From Lasioglossum baleicum (taxonomy: Eukaryota > Arthropoda > Insecta > Hymenoptera > Halictidae), in NCBI RefSeq assembly GCF_051020765.1, contig NC_134935.1:17857579-17921578 (forward strand): 64,000 bases of DNA, given 5' to 3'. Shown one piece after another: positions 1 to 13,000 of this stretch. Within the stretch, counting starts at the first letter, position 1. Every line of letters starts with the position of its first letter. Under the pieces are notes generated by a model. It worked only from the letters and a program-made list of their open reading frames with translations. It made no database searches and had not been told where the DNA came from. The position numbers were made by a program, and so were the translations under genes.

Positions 1-62
1 AGTGAAAATAATATATTAATCCTCTCATTTTTGTTATAAATGCATAGAAAATCCGGAGTCTA
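1..62 (-). mobile_element. hAT-like MITE, right end only (family A)
   Basis: The terminal motif is a reverse-complement match to the family A end (TAGACTGCGGATTT..ATGCATTTAT). It ends at 62 with CCGGAGTCTA, one mismatch from the consensus CCGCAGTCTA. The rest of the element lies left of the window. Family A is defined by the complete copies at 17801-18001 and 60117-60318. Confidence 0.6.
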
Positions 63-948
63 GTTTATGTGAAACGCTTCCACTGAACCCAAATTCGCAC
101 TATATCTGGGCAAATCTTATTTGAAATGGAAATAAGAAATGACTATTTGAAATGAGAATAAAAACACTATTAATTTATTTGAAATAATAGCAATTTCGAA
201 TATAATATATTACTTCGATATTTCTTCTCAGAATAATAGGTATGCAACAAAGCGTGTTAGTATGAACTGGACTGAAACCTGATTATCCGGTTAGCTGATA
301 TAATTTTGCAGAACAAACAATTATAAAATAATCTGAAATAATGTTTCAAGTTGATCGCATATTTCAGAACTGTCCAGGTATGGTTCGCACCAGAGAACAA
401 AATGGTGGCTGTCAGAAGAAAAATACGATTTTTTCAGAAAAGAAACAGCGACTGTTATTGTGCAATAAAATGCATTTAAATTAAAGATACTGTTCTAAAA
501 GTCAGTCGAAGGAATATGCAAATATTTGAGTTACACTTCCCACTAGTTTGAAACAGTTATACCGAGAAACACGCGTCTAAAGTTTTGTATCGACACAGCT
601 ACTCCGAAGAATCGTCCCTCTAGAATCATCATATAGCTTCGTCATTTCAATGAATGTCAGTATAAATTGTGGGAAAGCAGGTTCTGTATTTTTAGAAAAT
701 ACCACAAAAAAAATCGATTTTTTCGACAAGTTACACGGACTCTGCACGTAACACCAAGCGCCACAGCAGCGCCAAAAGTAGACGAATCAAAGGAGCTCGC
801 TGATCAAACGTTGTCTGATCGCGGTAAATCATCGTTCCAGGAGAGAAAGCCATGGAATCGAGGTCCGTCTGTATGGTCGGCCGAAAAGAAGTGACCCCTG
901 AGGGTAGATGGAGGGGATGGCAAGTCACGTGTGCGCGCGTTTGTGCGG
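63..948. other. AT-rich gene-free stretch
   Basis: AT-rich DNA with only short open frames. No splice-bounded coding segment, RNA gene or repeat could be recognised. Confidence 0.5.
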
Positions 949-1050
949 CAGCAAGCAAGCAAGCAAGCAAGAAAGGAAGGAAGGAAGGAAGGGAGGAAAA
1001 GAAGAAATGAAGGTAGATAGGAAGGAAGGAAGGAAGGAGGGAAAGGAAAG
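949..1050. repeat. (GCAA)n / (GAAG)n microsatellite
   Basis: A run of GCAA units passes directly into GGAA/GAAG units and an imperfect purine tract. The open frames over it are repeat-encoded Lys/Glu/Arg strings and should not be read as genes. Confidence 0.9.
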
Positions 1051-1259
1051 GGACGAAGTGCAGAATCGCAAGGGTGAAATGGAAAAATATTTTTCCATTT
1101 TCCCTCTCGTGGACTTGCCGAGGGTGGCTCCCGCTCTTTTCTTCATCTATTACGCGCGTTACACTCAAGCCAAGTGAGATCGAAAGAAGAAACGTCGGAG
1201 GAGGACAGAGAGCGTTCGCACTTACGTGTATTTTATGCATTCGAACGCGGATGCAGCCG

Positions 1260-1415
1260 GTGGGTGGGGTTTGGGGGGGGGGGTGTGAGGGTAACGGGCG
1301 GGGGGTGCGAGGGGGAGGAAGAGGTTTGCCAGCGGGGCGGAGAGGGTGGCCGGGGATGGTCGACATTGTACGGGAAGGGGACGACGGGGGACGGGGGGTG
1401 GTGGTGAAGGGAGGG
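1260..1415 (+). other. G-run cluster, potential G-quadruplex
   Basis: The plus strand carries many runs of three to eleven guanines within about 155 bases, including an uninterrupted run of about eleven near 1273-1283. Spacing between runs is short enough for intramolecular quadruplexes. A function is not implied. Confidence 0.6.
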
Positions 1416-2179
1416 CAACCGGAGCTATCAAGAGGCTACATATAAAATCATAAGGCACGACGGCCACGCCCACCACCCCGCGGCTTCGCCAATCGCCGCG
1501 GACTGCATTTAAATCGCAACCCCTCGGTGCATTGTCGACTTTTTTTCCGCGGGCGGGCTTGTGACTCGCCCCTGAATATATATCCCGCAGGCTGTGCCAA
1601 CACCAGGAATATGAATATTCCTATTCCTATTCCCCGGCTACAAGCCGTCGCGCACACATCGCGTATACAACCACCACACAGACTCACCCCTCCCCGTCCG
1701 GCTTCCCTTCGGTCACCAACCCCTCGCGTCCCGTCACCACCCCTCGCCACGCCATCTATCCTTCTACTCGCTGTCCCCTTTGCAACCCACCACCCCTCGA
1801 CGTTATCCCCACCCCGGAGCCACCTTCCGTCTTTCGTGCTCACGCGGAAACCCACCCCTTTCCGCTCACGTGTGTGTCATTCACGCGTACTTATCCACCT
1901 GTATACGCGGAACCGTCCGTCGACCATTCGCATTCTCATTTTCCTCTCATGGTAGTTCGTAACTCGCGCTAGATAGCGAGAAATGCACCGGGCGGGGGGT
2001 AGCGAGTCGGATGGGGGATGGGGGCGGCGGATTCTTCGTGACGGTACCCGATACCCGAGACGATGAGACGATGCACACAAGATGCGACCGAGAGGATAGC
2101 TACGGCCGATCTGACGGCCACGACGGAACCTAGGCGGAACGCGCGCTTCCCGCGATAATGGATTAGGAAGGTATTTTGT

Positions 2180-2285
2180 CCGGGCGCCCTTTTCCTGTGT
2201 TTCCCTTTTTCCTTTTTTCGCTTCTCTCGTTTTTCGTTCTCGCTCTCTCTCTGTCTCTCTCTCCCCTTCCCCTCTCTCTTTTCGG
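2180..2285. repeat. Pyrimidine-rich (CT)n tract
   Basis: Imperfect CT/TTTC low-complexity sequence, with no coding content. Confidence 0.75.
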
Positions 2286-2660
2286 TCTGTCGCGGAACCG
2301 TGGCGGATCGTTATTCAACGGGCCGCTCCGGGGCTTTGCATCGATCGTGATTGAGTTCAATGATCGCTCACGCTGGATGGCTTCTCTTCCGCCTTTTCTT
2401 GATGCCTGCTTGGAATACGCGCGATCCGATGCTTCTCACGAATGGAACGCTCTTCTTTGTAGCGACACGACAACGTGTTGGTTGCCTGTTTTAGCGTAAT
2501 TCCACGGGAACTACGGCGAGCTCCATTATCCTGGAGAACGGAGCAGATTTCGCTTCTACTTTTCCTGATTAGTTCAAACGCTCGTGATTTCAGCGATGGA
2601 AGTTCCAGAAATAATTGTTCCTTAGCAGTTGATCATTACTATTCCGTGTGCGGTGTGCTC

Positions 2661-3630
2661 TGTTGACTAGTGTGAGGCTGGTAGGAATGATTAATATGTA
2701 CGAAGGATTCTAAAAGTTGTTTAGAACGGTCACCAATCATTTCCTTCAGATCAGAAAATTAAAATCAGGAGACGTTGCAATTGTCCAGTAAGTTTCATTG
2801 CTTGTAGTGTAATTGTAAGGTAACTGTGTAAGCAAACTATTGTAGTTGCATTCACTTCTATCAATTTACTCATTTATTTTCAAATGAACGTTTATCATTT
2901 CTAATTTTGATAATACATGTATTTCGGAAAAATTGAATTTCATTGCTATGGTTGTGGTTTGATTTCCATTTGTCATTATGGCTTTGGTATAATGCTTACC
3001 AAGAAGCCAGCGACAAGCGATTGAAAGCATGAAAGCCTGTGTATTTATTTTCGAACGGAAGATGCTTCTCGTTTTTAATTGTATGAGATTGCAGACCTTT
3101 CTGTACATAGATGACACTTCCAGCAAATAAAGCAATTCCGCGGAAACTCCGCACCTCGCGAAGTTCCTTAATGGAATTTAAGCAGAAATGAACGAGCAGC
3201 AACTTAACTTCTCGGCCAGTTGTAATCACTTTTATTAAACACGTTCCCGGTGATATTCTCGTTAAAGTTGGTGCAGAGTAGCTTATTCGCAGCTTGTTAT
3301 CACACGAGGATATCCCAGTTGGACAACTGTGCTCGTATTGTGTTCGACGGGAAACGAGGAAGCAAGTGATGCGTGCAATCGTCACTCGAATTTCCCTCGT
3401 CGAAAACGAATACGCAAATGAAAATAAACGCCAACGAGTTCCTTAAAATTCGGAAAAATCAGAAAGTTCCTTCGACCTTTCGAATATCCGAATGTTTAAC
3501 ATTTTTTTTACGTCAACAATGGGAACAGACACCATATCGGTAAAACATATTTAATATTATTTTTTTTTATGATCATATCTCAGTCATATTTTATTTTTTA
3601 TATATGGACGAGCATTAATATTTTTATTTA
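2661..3630. other. AT-rich gene-free stretch
   Basis: I see no splice-bounded coding region, repeat ends or RNA gene here. The open frames on the minus strand around 2866-3385 lack any family resemblance. Confidence 0.4.
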
Positions 3631-3801
3631 CAGTAGGACCTCGATTCGAGGACCGGCTTGATCGTGAGGGATATAATTAAGATGTACATTATATTGCAAA
3701 ATAAATTTCATATTCTTCAAAATTTATTTCTCTTCATAATATAATTATATTTAAATGCATATTTGTTTATAAGCGAGATCCGGTTAATCGAGGTCCTACT
3801 G
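3631..3801. mobile_element. Pogo/Tigger-like MITE (171 bp)
   Basis: The element begins CAGTAGGACCTCGATT and ends with the inverted counterpart AATCGAGGTCCTACTG. TA dinucleotides flank it at 3629-3630 and 3802-3803. CAGTAG..CTCGATTA-type termini and TA target duplications are typical of the pogo/Tigger branch of Tc1/mariner. The interior is AT-rich and too short for a transposase, so this is non-autonomous. Confidence 0.85.
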
Positions 3802-6800
3802 TATATGGATACTTCTGTATAGCCTGAGCATTTTAATCTATGTATACAGATCTTTGAAGACTAATAGTTGTCGTGTAATTTCCTTCAGCCTTGGTTACAT
3901 GCTCAGCAACTTTAGAATATTTTTAAACACCAAATTACAGGCGAGGATGACAGGAAAAAACCGCATCTATATAATATGGTTTTCTTTTCATAGATAATCA
4001 AATACCATCATAAACAGGTGAACCACAATGATCTTTTTTTTTATTGAGAAAATCTCAGAAGAGATTTATTATACAGAACGAGGAGCTTCTACAAAACTAA
4101 ACATGAGGGTTCAGTTGACCATTTGGTTAATGGACCATTTTGGTTTCCCTTAAACACACAAGTTACAACTTTTTAGGAACGAGTGAACATAAAGGCAGAC
4201 TTTAATATTGGGCCCAGCCAGAAAACGTCAATGAGAGATTACTCACTTTTATGCTGAACACAATGGTATGCGCAAACTCGAATGTGCAATCTAATGTCTG
4301 ATCGTCGGTGTCATTCTGTATGATCAATGTTGTACATTGTACGATGTTACAGATTTCACCAGAGTCTGCTGATGATCTAGTCGTTTTCATATTTTTCATG
4401 AAAAAGAACATCACCCCAACAATCTTGTGTAATCAAGTTTGAAAAATTCCTCAGACTCAGCACAGTGTATTTTCTGTTGAGGTTTTCTGTTCGATTGAGC
4501 TTCTGTAACTTACCCAATACAATTTTGCAAAAAAAGAATCAATTAGAAAGTGGTCGGAATTTTCAGATGGTGAAAGTTTCAATGGCTGATCTATTGCAAG
4601 GTCCACAATTTTCTTCAGTGAACGACATTGCTGCCACGCTAGGAGACACTAAGCTGGCCTGCCCAGGGTCACAATAATTTGACAAGGCGAGCGGGGATCA
4701 AAATAAAAAAACTGCTGACTGTACGCGCCCCTAAGAGCCTGATGTGTTGTCGTCAAGAGATCGCAATTCCCTCGTCCCTTCTCGATCCCGCCGCATGGAG
4801 AACGTCACCTCCGCGGAGGGACGCGACCCGCCGTTTATCCTTAACGATCAGAAAAAGGATTTCTCGCTTTACCGGACACGTAACGCGTCACGGCGGCCCG
4901 AAGAGAAGGGGGTAAGTAAGTGCAGAGGTGAGGGGACACGAAACGGTGAAACATTCTCGAAAATTATTGGAAGGGTACGCCGGAGAAGCGCCGAAGGGGA
5001 CCCTTATCCCTCCCCCCGTACCTATCTTTTTAGCACGTCACCCTAACATCACCCCCATCTCAATACCCGGCGGGTTCCATCCTTCCCTCATTTGATTTCT
5101 TCTTGGTGCGGAAATGGCTGAGCAGTCATTCGCGCGAGACTTCCGGTCGACTGGAGATAGAAATGGAGTCCCCTGGTTGCAAAAAGGGTGGGAATCACTG
5201 GCAACCGCCACCGTCGTGGCTTCGTTGCCACGGGAAATTGCCGTTTCGTCGAAAATTGATAATAAATTCGATAACGCCGCGAAAGTCCGCATGCCGATAA
5301 TCGAATGAGATAAAATGCCAGGATATCTCGGCGATACCGAGTCCTCGACGACGACGACGTCTTGCTGCGTTTCATGCTGTTCCCTCGGCCCCCCTCTCCG
5401 CCCCCGCCAGTCGCTCATTTTATTAACAATTTGCTATCGACCTCATTAGATTCGAGAATTAGGCGGTATTCGATTGTTCAGCAACGGAACAAGATCGAGA
5501 TAAATTCAATTGATTTGCCGCCTGCCATTTTCTCCCTTCCTGTGAAAATATCCCGTCCTCTTTTGGACTTCTTACTGGAATTTCGAGTTTCAGCATTTTG
5601 AAAAAAATTATTTATAATGTAACATCAAGCCGCATGACTTGAGCAGCCAAGTCTGTGAAACCACTTGCACCATAAATTCAACTTAAACTTAAGAAATTTC
5701 TGTCTCGGCATACTACATCTTTTGGAAAATTTAATAAATCATATATCACGAGGTTGTAAATTATTGTGAAGTCTTTGGTTGCTCAACCAGTTTTGTTGCG
5801 AGTGAGGTTTTGTTATTAGTCTTCGCTAGTTTCTCGTGGGGTTGCTACCACTGCTAGCATCAGTTTCCTCGCGCTAGACCTTATAAAACTAGCCCCTCAG
5901 TGACCATTACGTTTTTCGACTGAGCGCGTCCGATTCAATTCCGAATAAAGTGATCAATCGAGCGGCTATCGCGCGCCGACGAATTGCCTTTGGGAAACGC
6001 CCGATCGTCCTTGAAATCCGTAATTATTGCACAATTATCCCCGACGGCCAGCACGGAGCCTGGGAAAATATCGATGGGAACGGTGTCGGCGAAATCAACG
6101 ACAATCATAAATTAAAAACGATGAGACCGTGTCGGCGACTTCGGCGCTCGCTCGCTCGCTAGCAAGATCGCAATTAGAAAAGTTGCAAAGACGCTCGTTC
6201 ATACTTGACGGGCATTGTCGTGGGCCGGATGGTAGCCACAGGCAGTTTCGTGGCGGGCGCCATTTTACCAACCCTTAATTTCTGGATCCAATCAAAATGA
6301 CTCACGCGACTTTGCCCGGCGACTACGACCCCCCTCGGGGCACACCGGGTTTAGAGTGATGCAATTACGCTTAAACGTTAACGAGCTAACTCTTGATAGA
6401 AAATGGCCGTATGCTCCGTTGGCTGCAAACAGTAAAGCTATTACCGGCCGGCTCCTTCCACCCTTATCAAGTTTTCTTCCCTGCGCCTTTGACGGGGCCG
6501 AAAATCATCTGCGTTGGTCATGCGTGGCCTTCTATTCCAAATCCAAGCTTCGGCGACATTCTACTACTTTCTAAATTGTTTAAAGATCCTTCGGAGTACA
6601 CACCTATTATTCGACGTTCAATTCTACTAACTTGGCGATCGAGGTTCGTGCCTCGCAAGAAACATGGCTCCCCATTTTTGGAGGACAGAACTGACTGAAA
6701 TATACTGATGTATCATTTTACTGCTTATCATTTTACTGTGTAGGAAGATGGAAATAGAAGATGGGCTGGAAATGTTGTGTCCACTGTCGGAGACGGTCCT

Positions 6801-9800
6801 TTTGGAATTGTTTCCCTAACTGAAGAATCATCGCACCATCAGGGATGAGTATCAACGTGTCCCCTGATTTGATTTCGGAAGGGCACAGCTTACATTCAAC
6901 GGCCTCGATACCAGAAACTATACATATGATAGCTATGGAAAAAAGTCTGAAATCTCTGTATTAAGATTTAAGCTTTATTCAGCCGAACAACTTTCGGCAT
7001 CGCAATGGGATTGGAAGCTGCGTGCAGAGCGCAGTCACATCAAATAAATACCAGTGGTAGGTGCGAGCGAATCAATTTTGTCGACTGTATCGTCGCATCG
7101 AGAGGAGGGACGCCTAGATCCCTCGTTATTCTCGCAGCTTGGATTCTCGAAGTAACGGATATTCCTTTCAGCGGTAGTAAAAATCGGAGGGATTGGATCG
7201 AAGACGAATAACTTCGCCTATAACTGCTCGTCCCGAGGAGGAGAGCAGACCTCCAGCCTCCGTTTTCAGGGGTTGGAAGGGGAGAAGAGAGCGGAAAGGA
7301 TGGAAAGCTGGTCGTCCCTTTTAATTGACCGCTCGATTTCTCGACAAGAAAGGGACCATTTGGGAAATTGCTAAAATTTCTATCAGCAATTTCGCGAACG
7401 AGTCCCGCCGCTGGAATAAAAGACCAATGGGGTGGGCTGCGAGAGAGTCGAGAATAAAACGAGCGCGGGAGATGCGGTATATATACGGGAGAAACGAGAG
7501 CCCCGCCGTTGTCAAAGGTCCGACGCGGAAAAGTCGTTTCGTCCCGGCCATTGTCAAGTGCCCTCGTCCGAGGAATGTGAAGGTGCTGTCCTCCTGCACC
7601 TCTATACCACCGATGTCCTTTCGCTTCCGCAAGGAACTCTTCCACCTAACCCTCCACGGCCAGCCTTTTCCGCTGAATGCTTGTCAGAACCAGAAGACAT
7701 CTTTTGTAGCGAGCTAGTGGTTCGAGGAAAATTGTGTGTTGTACTCTTCGATATCCCGCGAACCAACATTTCCTACCACTCATCCCCCTACCGTTCTGCC
7801 ACCATGGACCAGCGCAGCCTGTCCTCACGATGTCACAGGATGCTTTCTCGATTTACCGGCGATACGCAGTCCCGGAGATGAAGTCGATGTACTTCCTCGC
7901 TCGACCGGCGAGGATTATCTTGCGACATTCTTGATCCAGCTGAAAAATTCGAGAGAGAGCTTGCACGGTAATCCCTAATAACCGTGAAAGCCCCGAGCTT
8001 CGCCGGTTGGTACCTAACCTCGAGTATGATCTCGATTTCAGAACATACAGTAGGCAGCCACAGGTCTAGAATATCTTCTTCGGAACCGAGTAATTTCGTT
8101 TTTAATTTGAACAATCGGACTGTCAGCGATTCTACGAAGTTCCCGAGACTTTGTTCTGGGCAGTTAGTACGATAAAAGCTTCTGAAGATAGAATTTTAAA
8201 ATAGGGATGAAAGTTCCCGAGGGGAAACTGGGGAAGATGACTGTTCTAAAAATCGAAGTATAGAAATTCGATAATTCTCCGAGTGATAGAACCATTTCAG
8301 GTTGGTATGACGCTGAATTTGAACTCGTGCAAGGTGCTAGGTATCGACAGTTTCGATTCGCGTCTTCCTCGATGGCGACGGTTAGTTCCGCGATCGATTT
8401 CCACGTACCCCTCGGAAAATTCGCGACCGCAGTTTCTCCTCGACGTTCGGTAAATCATCGACCTCCGCAATATTGCGCGTAAACGCAAGAAAAAGGGACA
8501 AAACTGAACTGGCGGCTGGGGATGTAATACGTATACATGAGGACCTGGATCGGTCATGATTTTTCTTCCCCGTGGTAACGCGCCTCGGGTCATTAACGTT
8601 ATACGTTCGCGTGTTGCGAGAATAATGGAACGGCGGGTTAAAAGGAGGGGTGGAATCGGGGGTGTCGTGTCGTGTTCGCGATAATAGCTATGATTAGAGT
8701 CGCAACGGATGGCATATGGATGGCGCGGGCGGTTTAATGCGCTCCACGGATTCTACGGAAGGCTCCATATGTACGGGCTGCGAAATAAAAATGTCGAGAC
8801 ACGGCTCCGGTCACAAAGGACGGGAATTTTAATAATAGATTTATGCGCATATGTTAAGTACGCGGTGTCGTTATTATTTCTGGGACCGAGCGGAGGGGGG
8901 ATGGGTGGGGAGAGAGAGAGGAGAAAGAACGGTGGAAGCCATCGGGTTTAAGGTTTAATGGTATCTGCAACAATTGCGCCGATGCACTTTGAAATTTTCA
9001 TCGGTGACAGAGCCACGCTGAAGCGCACCCAGCTTTTGCATTCGATTATCCTTCCCCGAGGGCGTCGCTGCGCCCTCCGAAAGCGTCGAGCCCTTCCACG
9101 GTCGCCATCTTGAGAACGCGCGACCTTCGCCGCGTGTGATCGCCGCCGTTTATGCATACGTTCCTCCAACCCTTTGCGGTCTCCGAAGATGGCTCCCTTG
9201 CGGGTAGAAGAGTTAAAAGCCTGCGATCGAAATAAAGTGCATACACACACTTCGCTTCTAATTTATGCTAAAATATAGCTGGTCGTTCTCGCCCTTCGAG
9301 AAACCTGTTTCGTTCTCAGCTTCCATCTTCCATGCTCAACAATATCAACTTTTGCAGACCCTGCTGCATAATATTCTGGTACCCAATGGTTATCCGCCTT
9401 GCAAGTCGAAGAAAGTTGGTCTAATACGATTTTATTCATTTTGTTCTTGGGTAGAATTTATTTATTTTATAATATCTGATTTTCTACACCGTAGCGATAC
9501 ACTCGATGGACTATAATAAACAACAAACATAAGTATATCTATTGATAAGATGATTTGAGTAATACGCTGTTAGTTTTTATACAGAAGACAAACAATATGC
9601 TTGGTTGGACATTGAAAGGTCCTTTCATGAAGAGTTTGGACTTTCCTACATACTTCGCTGGAAGAATCGATATTTAAAATAACGATACCGACAGATTTCA
9701 TACTGTTGAATTGTTGGAGTGTCTGTACAACAAGCTGTACAAGTAAAAAAGTGCACAAACATATCGTTCATTTAGGCTGCCACATTTTATGGCAGCCATG

Positions 9801-10000
9801 GCTAGGTCCACTCAAATTCTTACACATCAACTTCTGCTTACATATTTTGGAATCCACTTTTTTGATTGTTAATCAAAAAATAGCTGGTGATTTTTGAATT
9901 GGCTATTAGAAAATAAAAATTTGTTCAACTGCGGGTTTAGATGGACCCGCCATCGAAGGGATAAGACGTGTCGGCGCGTCTTCCGCGTGTCGCCATTTTG
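3802..10000. other. Gene-free mixed-composition stretch
   Basis: AT-rich DNA interrupted by moderately GC-rich pieces near 4.7-5.5, 6.0-6.4 and 7.0-8.7 kb. The longest open frame is 201 codons on the minus strand at 7040-7645. It overlaps open frames in other registers and shows no domain. I recognised no exon, RNA gene or complete transposon. Confidence 0.4.
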
Positions 10001-13000
10001 CCATTAAGCCCTCGAGTCTGGATACGTAAGTCATTTATAACCCCCGTCGGTTTGTTGCAGCTCTAAAGGGTTTACGCTGGTGCCACTCGAAACGGCCCCT
10101 TGGAAAATATTTTTCTACTAATGGCCCCGGTCTAGCAACCCTCAACGCAGCCGCCTTCGAACCCGGAATTTCATCGCCTTTCCCTTGTCGATCTCGACGT
10201 ACGGTAAGTAATTGAACATGGTCACGTGAAAACAACCCCCGGTACAGCGATATAGTGAGTACGAGGGCCGAGGGTCGTAATACGGCGAACGCGTTCTCCT
10301 CCGGAAGGAAAGAAAGATGGAGGACGGCGGAACGCCTCCGAGGGAGACATGGTTTCTCGTTCAGACGCATATTCGCGAGCTTCCTCGAAACCATTTTGCG
10401 AATCTCCAAGCAGTTCCTCGTCGTTCGACTTTTGTTAACTAATAGAATGTTTATTCTTATACAAATCTGCTACGCGATGAAATTTTTATGATTTTATTCG
10501 GCTTAGAATACACCTATCAGCAGCGACTTTGAAACGACTTATTACAGAAAAGTGGTTCTGGATATATCGGAATTATTTTTCGGAATTTTTCTTCGGATTA
10601 TTTTATAGAATTGTCACATGATTTTCGTAGACCTTGAGTGGTACCACGATTACTCAGACTGCGGAAAATTCCGTAAAAATTTACTAAGATAGTTTTAGGT
10701 ATTTTAGACCACAACTCCGAGTTGTTTCAAAGAAGTTAAATAGACTTTATATTCGCAATTGAGCAATGTAGCAGCAAAAATTAGTGTGCAGAAATTTTTG
10801 TCGGTGTCATGGTAGATCCCAGGAAATCACTGCAGGGTTAAGGGTGTGGTGGAAAGTGAGCTTACGAATGAGTACTCAAGATTGAAATCGTATATTCTCA
10901 ATCCATATGAAAGGAAAAATATTTTATGCACATTACAGAAGCCACAATTTACCCACGGATGGCGGTACTTGGGTCCAGCCCTTGACTCAGACTTACAGAC
11001 TTTCCACCAAAATTCTAATTTTCCGGTAGCTGATTCAAATCATTAGGTATTTATATTAGATCCAAAAAGAAGGTTAATCTTGATCTCAAAGAATCAACTA
11101 GAAAAATATGTAAGAAAAAATTGAAGCGTAACTATTTGATAGAATTTAGTCTTGCGAGGGTTAAACAGTAGAACAATCCAATATTCAAATAATAAATGTA
11201 CTACAAACTAAAGAATTAAAATCCGATCGTCTCGTATGAGATCATCAAGAAATTTTCTGAAAGGATATTTTCTACTAAAAAGAACTGTTTCCTTTCGCAC
11301 ATGTTTTGTTGGCGTTATTATAATTTTCTGATGTTGCTACTGCCTTTGACACAACAAATAATTTTATCGTTTCTGAAAGCAGCGCTCGGGTCTCGGTAAA
11401 AATATATTTTCCCTGGAAAAATTATCGCTTCTAAAAGCAGAAACTCGACCCCTAAAGCTTCCCGCCTCTCATCTCCGCCATCATCCGCGGTAAACATTCG
11501 CCCACCCTTCTGGAGAACGTTTATCTCTGGCTCATGCATAACAAAAAAAGCTCCGACAGGGGATAATCTTTGGCTTCTATCCCCGTGAGCGGAAGGAAAC
11601 ACCCTCGACGACATTAGGCCGTGGATTCTATGGGAATTGATGGTTCCGCGAGGTCCGGATTCGCAGCGGAAAGTCACCGGTTCGCCGAAGAAATTCGGCG
11701 TAAGTCGACTCGTTAGCTGGTTATTTAGCAGCAATTTGCATCCGACCGGGTCCCTGGACATGGTTTCGCGGGCCTGTGAACCCGCGGCTTCGCATTTAAA
11801 TTGGATAATCGTGTTTCCTGGAGGCGGCATTGCGGGGACGGAAGAAACGAGACGGGGAGTCGCGTCGGCCCGCGGCCGCCATCTCTGCGTGCAACTGCCA
11901 TGTTGATTTTTGCGCGGACGTAAGGGTACCTTCATACGAAGGGACACATCCGCCGGACGAAGCAGTTCGATCTGTACGATAATCTCGAAGAAAGTTGCGC
12001 GGTTGCTATTTTTCCCCGATGATCGTCGAACGATTTAAGGGTGGTTTCGGTGAATACACGGGGAGTTTACACGAAAAATTTTCATCCATTATAGGGCGTC
12101 TCTCCCGTCACAGAAACTCTACCCCCGGAGTTATTACGAATGTCCCTACCTCCTGTTTGGATATCCCCCCACCCGGTCGTCGCGGGCGCTCCCGAAGGGC
12201 TGGTGCACACAAAGCACACATCTACCCCATTACGGTACAGTCGGCGCAAAAAGGTGCGGTCGTTCCGCGCGCGAGATTATTATCGCAGGGAGAGCGCGGG
12301 GCTGCCCTGGCCAGGTCGATCGCCGCAGCACGACGCGACGCGACGCGGCGTCGTGTCTGTGTATCTCGTCGGTTGCACGGTGCATCGAGCAATCGGTACT
12401 TTGGGACATTTTTTTTACGCGAAAAACCGCATCGGTTTTGCATCGGTGGGCGGGTGGGCAAAAACCGAGGGAGGCAGAGGGCTGGAGAAATCGGGAGGCG
12501 CCGCGCGCTCCTCGACTCCTCCGACTCCCTTGTGCCGCTGCTACCCCCCGTCACGCCTCGCACCCCTCGCTTTTTTTGCATTAATTAAAAGCTCCTGCCT
12601 CCGGGCCGCCAGTAGCACGGCCATCTTGGCTCGAGGCACGCCCCCTCTCCTTTGTTTTCGGATTTTTTTAATGATTTCTCCTTTGCAGACGCGTATCCTT
12701 CTCTCTTTCTCCGTCCGCCTCTGTCCCCTCGCTCTCCGCGCCGATTTCCTTTCTCTCTCCCTCTCTCCTCCGTCTCTCTTTCCACCTTCATCCTCTCCCT
12801 TCCTACTGTTGTGTTTCCACACCGTTCCTTCTCTTCTCTCTGCCTTTGCAACCTCCCAAACTCCTTTCGCCTCCGCTGCCCCTCTCGCGTGTCACCCTTT
12901 CGCTCGAAATTTACCACTTCACCGCCCCCCCTCGGCCCCGCCGTAGCCGCCTCTCCACCCCTTCTCGTTGCATTACCGCATCTGTATCGATGCACACGCA

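Larger units (their letters stand above)
1051..2660. other. CpG-rich block without a recognisable exon
   Basis: GC- and CpG-rich, with a G-run cluster at 1260-1415, a C-rich part at 1650-1850 and a pyrimidine tract at 2180-2285. Several overlapping open frames exist on both strands. They are proline/arginine low-complexity artefacts of base composition. The block could be a CpG-island promoter or a regulatory region; nothing in it fixes a transcript. Confidence 0.4.

Noticed and set aside
731..1366. 211-codon minus-strand open frame
   Set aside because: It spans a purine microsatellite and G-runs; the product is low-complexity Leu/Ser/Pro with no domain, and sister frames are equally open.
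7040..7645. 201-codon minus-strand open frame
   Set aside because: Overlapping open frames exist in other registers. There is no conserved motif, codon pattern or splice context.
11318..11947. 209-codon minus-strand open frame
   Set aside because: No family resemblance; probably a chance frame in balanced-composition DNA.
12140..12946. 268-codon plus-strand frame
   Set aside because: Its second half is encoded by CT tracts (Leu/Ser/Pro). This is a composition artefact in a CpG-rich block.
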